Under the pieces are notes generated by a model. It was not told the origin of the DNA. It made no database searches and saw nothing but the letters and a program-made list of their open reading frames with translations. From the NCBI GenBank assembly GCA_036583965.1, contig JAZBQD010000006.1, forward strand, positions 62,001 to 126,000: a DNA stretch of 64,000 bases, in the 5' to 3' direction. Positions 21,434 through 30,499 of this stretch are shown in pieces; positions within the stretch are counted from its first letter, which is position 1, and each line of letters begins with the position of its first letter. The DNA is from Prunella strophiata. Lineage: Eukaryota; Chordata; Aves; Passeriformes; Prunellidae. The position numbers were made by a program, and so were the translations under genes.

Positions 21434-22462
21434 CTCTTGGAGCTCCACGCTCACTGGGGACCCGGCAGGGAAGCTCTGGGGACGCTCCGGGGGTCGAATG
21501 ACCTTTGGGATGTCCTCGGTGGCTCTTAGGCACCGCTCGGCCACCCCACAGGCACTGGGGCTGTCGGGACCACCATCGAAATAAAACTTGAACATGTAGT
21601 CAAGTGTCCCCACCAGGTGATTCTTGGCCAGGCGGGCATTGGCCTCCCACAGCCGCTCAGCCACGGCCACCCTGGACACCAAGTCTTCGGGGATATCGGG
21701 GGACTCCTCATTTGTTCCCTCCAGGGTGGCCTCAATTTCCCTGAGCAGGCACTGCAGCTCCCGGGGGAAGGTGGTGGCTTTGTCACACATGGCCACCAAG
21801 CGTTCCAGCAGCCCCAGGGCGACCTCCAACTGCTTTCTCACCATGGCGGCCGTTGCTGCCTCACGGGTGACCTCGCTGTCCATCCTGTCTACATACCTGG
21901 CCACCTCCTCAGCCCTCTCCTCCCCACCCGTGGCCTGACCCAGTTCCATCACATTTTCCTGAGCTGTCCCATAATGGGCAGCCTCGTCCTGCAGCTCCCT
22001 GGCCCGGGCGGTGGTGTTGGCTTCCACTTCAGCCACCTCAGTGGCCACTGTCCTGAGGGTGTTGAGGAGTTTGGTGGCCTTCCTGGCCAGCCAGGCCCAG
22101 CTGTGCACAAGCCAAGCCACCGACCCCATCCAGTCACTGACCTCCAATTTCACATAAAACCAGGTGGTCCATCGGGTGCTCTCATAGGCAGCCAGGGCCT
22201 GGCTCAGGGGGGTGAGAAGAACATCAACATAATCAGCATCATTGGGGGTGACACCACTGCGCCACCACCTGCCATGAATCCAGCTCAGGATGACATGGAA
22301 CACATAGGTGAATTCCGCCAGCACATCGGTGAATTCCTCCAGGTTCACGTAAAAGCGGCGTGAGGACATGAGCATGTCCTCATCCAGACTGGCTCTGGTG
22401 GCCAGCACCTCATTCAGGATGGCCACCACTATGATCGGCGGCTGCAGCAGGGCCGGGGACAG
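21434..22462 (-). CDS. Exon 2 of uncharacterised helical host gene, right copy (intact)
   Basis: An uninterrupted 1029-nt exon (343 codons) from a CCCCTCCACAG acceptor at 22463 to a GTGCGA donor at 21433. The product looks mostly alpha-helical and acidic, with long heptad-like stretches (for example TKLLNTLRTVATEVAEVEA and VARYVDRMDSEVTREAA), tryptophan-rich helices in the first half (HGRWWR, WTTWFY, WLVHSWAWL) and no signal peptide, zinc finger or catalytic motif that I recognise. The same domain recurs in exon 3 and at 12175 and 34715-36112, so this is a local multicopy family. Role unknown; a structural, coiled-coil protein is an inference. Confidence is high for the exon, low for function. 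Confidence 0.75.
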
Positions 22463-22798
22463 CTGTGGAGGGGATAGGGGAGGTGTCAGAGACCTCGTGG
22501 CACTTGTGGCCTCCTGTGGTGGCCCGGGGTCCCCGTTGCCCACCGTCCCTTTGTCAGCCTCTTGTTCCTTCTGGCACCCCCCCAGCCCCCGTGTCCCTCC
22601 CCTCCCCGTGCACCCCCATCCCCCACTGCCCCCTCCCCCCCCCGTTTCCCCTCTCTGTCACCTCCCCCCTTCCTGCCACTCCCTCCTGTCCCCTTTGCGA
22701 CCCCCTGTCCCCCCCGCCACCCCCCGTGTCCCCCCCATCCCCCACTGCCCCCTCCTCCCCCCAGCGTCCCCTCTGTCCCTCTCTTCCCCCCGTCGCAC

Positions 22799-22813
22799 CC
22801 CTTGGAGCTCCAT
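22799..22813 (-). CDS. Exon 1 of helical host gene, right copy (MELQG)
   Basis: ATG at 22813 on the minus strand, 15 nt, donor GTGCGA directly after. Identical to the left-arm exon 1. It lies just inside the CpG island, as expected for a first coding exon. Confidence 0.55.
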
Positions 22814-22814
22814 G

Positions 22815-23225
22815 GTCACTGGGGACACCTTGGGGACGCTCCGGTGCGCGCACGACCCCCGGGACCAGCGCCGGTCCCGGCCCTGAACCGGCCCCGGGAA
22901 CGGCGAGCACGGAAATGCCCGAGCGGGCTCGGGACGCGCCGGAAAGGGGCGGGGCGAGGTGGCGTCACTGCCCCCCCCCCCGTCCGCATCAGGACCGCCT
23001 CAATCCATGGGAAGCTCCAGGCTGGATTTGGGCGCTTTTGAGGCTGAATCCCGGGGGGTTTAGGCTGAATCCCCGGGGGATTAAGGCTCCATCCCGCCGT
23101 TCCCAGGCGGGTTTCCGCCGTTCCCGGCTGGGTTTAGGAGGGAACACGGAGCGCTCTGAGGAGCTGGCGGAACTGCCCTCAACCAAGATGGCGGCACTGC
23201 TTCTCTCGCGAGACCCCGGGCGAGA
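22815..23225 (-). promoter_or_regulatory. CpG-island promoter of the helical host gene (right copy)
   Basis: Mirror of 5830-6234: TCTCGCGAGA at 23204-23213, YY1-type CAACCAAGATGGCGGC at 23180-23195 and a GC box near 22950. Both arms keep these motifs unchanged although nearby satellite DNA has diverged. Confidence 0.75.
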
Positions 23226-23880
23226 AGTGGGGGAGGGGGATTTTGGGGGGTCTTGAGGGAGAATTGGGGTCCTGAGGGGATTTGGGGGATCCTGAGGGGA
23301 TTTGGGGGTCCTGAGGGAGAATTGGGGTCCTGAGGGGGTTTGGGGTGGATTTTGGGGGGTCTTGAGGGAGAATTGGGGTCCTGAGGGGGTTTGGGGTGGA
23401 TTTTGGGGGGTCCTGAGGGGATTTGGGGGATCCTGAGGGGATTTGGGGGATCCTGAGGGGATTTGGGGGATCCTGAGGGGATTTGCGGAAATCAGAGAGG
23501 GGTTGGGGGGGGTCCTGAGGGGATGTGAGGGGTCATGAAGGGGTTTGGGGGGTCCTGAGGGAGAATTGGGGTCCTGAGTGGGTTTGGTATGGATTTTGGG
23601 GGCATCTGAGAGAGAATTGGGGTCCTGAGGGGGTTTGGGGTGGATTTTGGGGGGATCTGAGGGAGAATTTAGAGTCCTGAGGGGGTTTGGGGTGGATTTT
23701 GGGGGGTCTTGAGGGAGAATTGGGGTCCTGAGGGGGTTTGGGGTGGATTTTGGGGGGTCTTGAGGGAGAATTGGGGTCCTGAGGGGATCCGGGGGGGCTC
23801 TTGAGGGGCTTTGGGGGGGATTTTGGGTGGTTGTGAGAGAGAATTTGGGCTCATGAGTGAATTTTGGGATCCTGAGGGAA
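23226..23880 (+). repeat. G-rich tandem repeat flanking the CpG island (right)
   Basis: Units of GGTCCTGAGGGGATTTGGGG (about 20 bp) and a longer unit of about 51 bp alternate. It mirrors 5161-5830. Confidence 0.85.
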
Positions 23881-25490
23881 TTGGGGGAGGGGGATTTTGA
23901 GGGGTCCTGAGAGGATTGGGGGAGATTTTTTGGGGTCCTTGACTACATTTGGGCGTTTGTTACGGAATTTTGGGGGTTTAGGCTGATTTTGCGTGACTTT
24001 ATGGATCCCTGACCAGGTTTGGGGCCATATTGGAGGGATTTGGGGTAATTTTGGGGTCCCTGCCCTGATTTTGGGATCCCTGACTGGGTTTTGGTGTATT
24101 CTTGGGTCTTTCTGGGGTAATTTTGGGGTCCCTGCCCTGATTTTGGGATCCCTGACTGGATTTTGGGGTATTCTCAGGTAATTTTGGGGTCCCTGCCCTG
24201 ATTTTGGGATCCCTGACTGGATTTTGGGGTATTCTCAGGTAATTTTGGGGTCCCTGCCCTGATTTTGGGATCCCTGACTGGATTTTGGGGTATTCTCAGG
24301 TAATTTTGGGGTCCCTGCCCTGATTTTGGGATCCCTGACTGGATTTTGGGGTATTCTCAGGTAATTTTGGGGTCCCTGCCCTGATTTTGGGATCCCTGAC
24401 TGGATTTTGGGGTATTCTCAGGTAATTTTGGGGTCCCTGCCCTGATTTTGGGATCCCTGACTGGATTTTGGGGTATTCTCAGGTAATTTTGGGGTCCCTG
24501 CCCTGATTTTGGGATCCCTGACTGGATTTTGGGGTATTCTCAGGTAATTTTGGGGTCCCTGATGGGATTTCAGGGTCCCTGATGGGATTTCAGGGTCCCT
24601 GATGGGATTTCAGGGTCCCTGATGGGATTTCAGGGTCCCTGATGGGATTTCAGGGTCCCTGATGGGATTTCAGGGTCCCTGATGGGATTTCAGGGTCCCT
24701 GATGTGATTTCAGGGAGTCCGTGATGGGATTTTGGGGTAATTTTGGGGTCCCTGCCCTGATTTTGGGATCCCTGACTGGATTTTGGGGTATTCTCAGGTA
24801 ATTTTGGGGTCCCTGCCCTGATTTTGGGATCCCTGACTGGATTTTGGGGTATTCTCAGGTAATTTTGGGGTCCCTGCCCTGATTTTGGGATCCCTGACTG
24901 GATTTTGGGGTATTCTCAGGTAATTTTGGGGTCCCTGCCCTGATTTTGGGATCCCTGACTGGATTTTGGGGTATTCTCAGGTAATTTTGGGGTCCCTGCC
25001 CTGATTTTGGGATCCCTGACTGGATTTTGGGGTATTCTCAGGTAATTTTGGGGTCCCTGCCCTGATTTTGGGATCCCTGACTGGATTTTGGGGTATTCTC
25101 AGGTAATTTTGGGGTCCCTGCCCTGATTTTGGGATCCCTGACTGGATTTTGGGGTATTCTCAGGTAATTTTGGGGTCCCTGATGGGATTTCAGGGTCCCT
25201 GATGGGATTTCAGGGTCCCTGATGGGATTTCAGGGTCCCTGATGGGATTTCAGGGTCCCTGATGGGATTTCAGGGTCCCTGATGGGATTTCAGGGTCCCT
25301 GATGGGATTTCAGGGTCCCTGATGTGATTTCAGGGAGTCCGTGATGGGATTTTGGGGTAATTTTGGGGTCCCTGCCCTGATTTTGGGATCCCTGACTGGA
25401 TTTTGGGGTATTCTCAGGTAATTTTGGGGTCCCTGCCCTGATTTTGGGATCCCTGACTGGATTTTGGGGTATTCTCAGGTAATTTTGGGG
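23881..25490 (+). repeat. 61-bp satellite in a 620-bp higher-order unit
   Basis: A 61-bp unit (TATTCTCAGGTAATTTTGGG core) repeats from about 24160. Blocks of 61-bp units alternate with blocks of about eight 20-bp units. The marker sequence GTGATGGGATTTTGGGG recurs at 24721 and 25341, a higher-order period of 620 bp. Units within a block look identical. Confidence 0.9.
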
Positions 25491-27320
25491 TCCCTGATGG
25501 GATTTCAGGGTCCCTGATGGGATTTCAGGGTCCCTGATGGGATTTCAGGGTCCCTGATGGGATTTCAGGGTCCCTGATGGGATTTCAGGGTCCCTGATGG
25601 GATTTCAGGGTCCCTGATGGGATTTCAGGGTCCCTGATGGGATTTCAGGGTCCCTGATGGGATTTCAGGGTCCCTGATGGGATTTCAGGGTCCCTGATGG
25701 GATTTCAGGGTCCCTGATGGGATTTCAGGGTCCCTGATGGGATTTCAGGGTCCCTGATGGGATTTCAGGGTCCCTGATGGGATTTCAGGGTCCCTGATGG
25801 GATTTCAGGGTCCCTGATGGGATTTCAGGGTCCCTGATGGGATTTCAGGGTCCCTGATGGGATTTCAGGGTCCCTGATGGGATTTCAGGGTCCCTGATGG
25901 GATTTCAGGGTCCCTGATGGGATTTCAGGGTCCCTGATGGGATTTCAGGGTCCCTGATGGGATTTCAGGGTCCCTGATGGGATTTCAGGGTCCCTGATGG
26001 GATTTCAGGGTCCCTGATGGGATTTCAGGGTCCCTGATGGGATTTCAGGGTCCCTGATGGGATTTCAGGGTCCCTGATGGGATTTCAGGGTCCCTGATGG
26101 GATTTCAGGGTCCCTGATGGGATTTCAGGGTCCCTGATGGGATTTCAGGGTCCCTGATGGGATTTCAGGGTCCCTGATGGGATTTCAGGGTCCCTGATGG
26201 GATTTCAGGGTCCCTGATGGGATTTCAGGGTCCCTGATGGGATTTCAGGGTCCCTGATGGGATTTCAGGGTCCCTGATGGGATTTCAGGGTCCCTGATGG
26301 GATTTCAGGGTCCCTGATGGGATTTCAGGGTCCCTGATGGGATTTCAGGGTCCCTGATGGGATTTCAGGGTCCCTGATGGGATTTCAGGGTCCCTGATGG
26401 GATTTCAGGGTCCCTGATGGGATTTCAGGGTCCCTGATGGGATTTCAGGGTCCCTGATGGGATTTCAGGGTCCCTGATGGGATTTCAGGGTCCCTGATGG
26501 GATTTCAGGGTCCCTGATGGGATTTCAGGGTCCCTGATGGGATTTCAGGGTCCCTGATGGGATTTCAGGGTCCCTGATGGGATTTCAGGGTCCCTGATGG
26601 GATTTCAGGGTCCCTGATGGGATTTCAGGGTCCCTGATGGGATTTCAGGGTCCCTGATGGGATTTCAGGGTCCCTGATGGGATTTCAGGGTCCCTGATGG
26701 GATTTCAGGGTCCCTGATGGGATTTCAGGGTCCCTGATGGGATTTCAGGGTCCCTGATGGGATTTCAGGGTCCCTGATGGGATTTCAGGGTCCCTGATGG
26801 GATTTCAGGGTCCCTGATGGGATTTCAGGGTCCCTGATGGGATTTCAGGGTCCCTGATGGGATTTCAGGGTCCCTGATGGGATTTCAGGGTCCCTGATGG
26901 GATTTCAGGGTCCCTGATGGGATTTCAGGGTCCCTGATGGGATTTCAGGGTCCCTGATGGGATTTCAGGGTCCCTGATGGGATTTCAGGGTCCCTGATGG
27001 GATTTCAGGGTCCCTGATGGGATTTCAGGGTCCCTGATGGGATTTCAGGGTCCCTGATGGGATTTCAGGGTCCCTGATGGGATTTCAGGGTCCCTGATGG
27101 GATTTCAGGGTCCCTGATGGGATTTCAGGGTCCCTGATGGGATTTCAGGGTCCCTGATGGGATTTCAGGGTCCCTGATGGGATTTCAGGGTCCCTGATGG
27201 GATTTCAGGGTCCCTGATGGGATTTCAGGGTCCCTGATGGGATTTCAGGGTCCCTGATGGGATTTCAGGGTCCCTGATGGGATTTCAGGGTCCCTGATGG
27301 GATTTCAGGGTCCCTGATGG
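25491..27320 (+). repeat. 20-bp satellite array, about 91 copies
   Basis: GATGGGATTTCAGGGTCCCT repeats without visible change for about 1830 bp. The left arm has only single, diverged units (for example around 4100-4300). Such perfect homogeneity means very recent amplification or a collapsed/expanded assembly. Confidence 0.95.
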
Positions 27321-27645
27321 GATTTTGGGGTATTCTCAGGTAATTTTGGGGTCCCTGCCCTGATTTTGGGATCCCTGACTGGATTTTGGGGTATTCTCAG
27401 GTAATTTTGGGGTCCCTGCCCTGATTTTGGGATCCCTGACTGGAAAATATAGAAATGACCATAAAAATAAGATAAAAATGAAGATAAAAATTAAATCAAA
27501 ATAAAAATTAAAAAAAGTAATACATAATACAAAAATAAAAATAATGAGGAAATAATAAAAATTATCAAAAAATTTAAAAAATTAAGTGAAGAATAAAATT
27601 AGAATAAAGTCAAAAATAAAGGTAAATAAAGTCAAACTTAAAAAA
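27321..27645 (+). repeat. End of the 61-bp array and A-rich tract
   Basis: Two more 61-bp units run to about 27442, followed by an A-rich low-complexity stretch that mirrors the left T-rich tract. Confidence 0.8.
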
Positions 27646-27869
27646 AAGGCAGCTGCTCCTCTGGGAATCCTGTAGATAAGGCTGACTGTGGTGTTCCAAA
27701 TCTCAGATTCTATCCAGTTGGGAATGCTTGGCTCTTCCCCCTGGGCAAAGAATCTCCAACGGGGTGATGGAATTTTATCAGCCATGCAGTGACACTCAAT
27801 GGCCCATTAACAGCAGATAATTAATAATTAATGGCCCATGAACAGCAGATAATTAATAATTAATGGCTG
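27646..27869. other. Non-coding sequence shared by both arms (right copy)
   Basis: Mirror of 3256-3480 with single-base differences. No gene seen. Confidence 0.6.
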
Positions 27870-28424
27870 TGTCCTAGATTCCAATCTAAAGCTGTATTCT
27901 GTCCCCATCCTCAAGAGCTGTTGAAACCAGGAGGGGCAGTGTTTTATTGTTTTTCCTGATCTCCTGTTAATGGCCCATCAATGCCTTGCCCATGACTCAG
28001 AGATAACTCCCTCCATTTATGGTGCGATTTCTGTTTGATGGGCAATCAAGGACCAATCATGACTCATAGAATGAGATCAGCCCATTGAGAGAGGCTCCAC
28101 CCAGGGGGGAGGAGCTCAGCATCCCCACCTGGATATAATCTGGTCTTTGGGACAGAACAGGCAGCCCTTACCCACTGGTTTCCAGAGGACAAGAGCTACC
28201 AGCAGAAGCAGGGTACTGTTTCTACACAATCACCACTTCACCCAGACCATTTCATCTGGACCTGCTACCACCACTCTAACTAGCAGGGTGTCAGGTTGTA
28301 TTCGACTCTGTCCGTGGTTTTATTTTGGGCTATTGCATGCATTGGTGGTTTTTTCCTCTTTTTCCTATATAAATTGTATTTCTGACTTGGAGTCTCTCAC
28401 CGGTTTTGCTTTCAAACCAGAACG
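27870..28424 (+). mobile_element. LTR A of right mini-ERV
   Basis: Starts TGTCCTAGATTCC at 27870 and ends just before the primer-binding site at 28431. It is the partner of left LTR A (2715-3255). The usual terminal CA is mutated. Confidence 0.8.
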
Positions 28425-28640
28425 TAGTGTTGGCGCCCACGTGGGGCAGCAAGGTTTTTGCTCAAGGACCTGGTTACACTTGGTGGGTAGTGCAGAAAGA
28501 ATGGGTAACCCCTTGTGTACCACAAGGAGACCTAACTTTAAGGGAGAACTGTGTAAAGTTTCATTCTGAATTGATTATATGTATGTTTGTAAGAGAGTAA
28601 TGGTTTGTGTATAGGTGGTAATAGAATAAGGGGTGGATTA
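28425..28640 (+). mobile_element. Internal segment of right mini-ERV: PBS, integrase tail, polypurine tract
   Basis: The primer-binding site TGGCGCCCACGTGGGGC (28431-28447) lacks one A of the lysine-tRNA site. Immediately after it, a short frame encodes FAQGPG, TWW and CVPQGDL motifs, also found at the integrase C terminus at 56337-56475. AGAATAAGGGG (about 28623) serves as the purine tract before the next LTR. The element therefore lost gag and almost all of pol. Confidence 0.75.
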
Positions 28641-28960
28641 TGTCCTAGGTTCCAATCTAAAGCTGTATTCTATTCCCATATTCAAGAACTGTTGAAACCA
28701 GGAGGGGCAGTGTTTTTTCCTTATCTCCTGTTGATGGCCCATCAATGCCTTGCCCATGACTCAGAGATAACTCCCTCCAGGAGCCATTTCTGTTTGATGG
28801 GCAATCAAGGACCAATCATGACTCATAGAATGAGATCAGCCCATTGAGAGAGGCTCCACCCAGGGGGGAGGAGCTCAGCATCCCCACCTGCATATGATCT
28901 GGGCTTTGGGACAGAACAAGGTGCCCTTACCCCTGGTTTCCAGAGGACAAGAGCTACCAG
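28641..28960 (+). mobile_element. Truncated LTR B of right mini-ERV
   Basis: Starts TGTCCTAGG at 28641 and breaks off near 28960 at the same point as left LTR C, so this truncation predates the palindrome. Confidence 0.75.
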
Positions 28961-29300
28961 ACCTTTCTATGGGATTGTGACAACAGCTCTCCACAGAGAG
29001 CACCAGGCACAACTTTCCCAGGCATTGTCCTGGGGAAGGCTGTGAGAAGATCAGAGAAAACAATGAGAAACAATTCTTATCTCCACTTGCTGCCACACCT
29101 GATGCTGTTGGCACATGTGAATTGTGTTATGGAGATTTGTTTACCAAAGGGTGGTTTCTTAATAAGCCAGTGCTGATGGTGTTTGGTTTGATTGGCCAAT
29201 TGGATCTGTCTGTATCGGACTGTCTGCAAGGGTGATGAGTTTAATAATTAGCATAGAATAATAGAGTGTAGTACAATTAAGCGATTGATCAGGTTTCTGG
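28961..29300 (+). mobile_element. LTR-like fragment, right copy
   Basis: Partner of 1065-1405; shares TTTGGTTTGATTGGCCAAT and GATTGATC landmarks. Not coding. Confidence 0.5.
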
Positions 29301-29589
29301 AGTCAATGCTAATTATTACCTGTCTGGGGGCCTGTGGCAACAGGGGAAGCAATGCTGGCCGGGGCTGGGTGTCAGGATATCCCCGGCTGGCTGCCACATC
29401 AGGGCTGGGACAGCGCAGTCCTGTTCAGCACCATCTGCCCGGGCTCCCCAGGCAGCTCCCAGCCACAGGCCACCTTAGCAAGCAGTTTGGCTCTTAGTCA
29501 TTTCAGCTCTGAGGTGATTTCTCACACTTTAGTGATGTCAGCTCTTAGGTGATTTCTACCTCTTTAGTGATTTCAGCTCTTATGCTTTG
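29301..29589 (+). other. Unassigned arm sequence with short direct repeats
   Basis: GC-rich flank ending in about 35-bp repeats (29475-29585), mirror of 790-1064. No coding signal. Confidence 0.5.
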
Positions 29590-29865
29590 CTAAGGCACGG
29601 CCCCAGAAGCAGACACATGGGATGACAGAGGAGAAGGCTGTGTGATGGTTCCACAGAGATGTCCTTTGTTGGCTTCTTCTGCAAAGGGGGAATCAGTGAC
29701 AGCTCTTCTGCTGAACTGGGCAGAATTAGGGGTTTTATAGGTTTGAGGGTTTTGGAAATTATCCAATGGTAAGGGTTGAGGCAAATATGACCTATAGGCT
29801 TACAGAGAGATAAGCAAGGATCTGAGGGCGGAAAAGGGGCCTCCTTTTTCCAGTCTCCATGACTA
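29590..29865 (-). promoter_or_regulatory. LTR-like promoter segment, right copy
   Basis: Mirror of 500-780, with the TATA-type box on the minus strand (CTATAAAA, about 29733-29740) and CCAAT on the plus strand (29763-29767). Confidence 0.45.
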
Positions 29866-29884
29866 AGCATTTCCTATCTTTAGG

Positions 29885-30372
29885 CTGCTGACTGCCAGGG
29901 AGGCCTTGCAGGCCTTGTGCCTGCTACACCACAGCTCACATCCCAGATGGGAGCAGGGCCGGCTGGAGACGGCAGAGCCAGCAGGGAGGCATTCCCAGCT
30001 GTCGTTGTGGGCACCACTGCTGATGAATCAGCTGCCAGCTGTGGGGCAGGAGGACTGGATGTGCTGCAGGGGGGCTGGATGTGCTCTCCAGCATGGGGCT
30101 GCCAGCCACTGTCACAGAACCGGCTGCCTCCCTTGTTGGCAGCAGAGGTGGCTCCACACCCTCCTGCAGCGCAGGGTGGGGGGAACCCAGCAGCAGGGGC
30201 TGATCCACACGCCACACGGGGAGGAGGAGGAGGAGACGATGGTTCCTCTTGCGTTGGTGAAGGCAAAGGGGCAGGAGTGACGGCAGCTCTGGTCGGAGCA
30301 ATTGCTGACCGTGGAAGCAGAGCCACTGAAGGCTTTGTCCTTCCTGTGCATGCGCCAGGGAGACTGGCGAGA
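29885..30372 (-). repeat. GC-rich dispersed segment, copy 2
   Basis: Inverted partner of 1-480, with several substitutions per 100 bp, more than in the inner arm blocks. It is the last sequence that can be paired with the left arm inside this window. Confidence 0.65.
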
Positions 30373-30499
30373 GCTGCTCTGGGTGCACTGGGGCCAATGC
30401 TGCACCCGCCCGTGGTGTGGGGGTGAAGGAACCAGCTTGGCTGGCTGTGAAAGGATCATTCCCCGGCTGGCCGTGGCAGAGAGGCCAATGGCCACCAGC

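Larger units (their letters stand above)
17403..30372 (-). repeat. Right arm of the large inverted repeat
   Basis: This is the reverse-complement partner of 1-11674. It is about 1.3 kb longer than the left arm, because satellite DNA at 23226-27442 is amplified while one LTR/internal unit of about 770 bp is missing. Its exon-3 block (about 20440-21153) also differs from the left arm, being a near copy of exon 2. At the inner edge the class II provirus continues leftward into unique spacer DNA. Confidence 0.9.
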
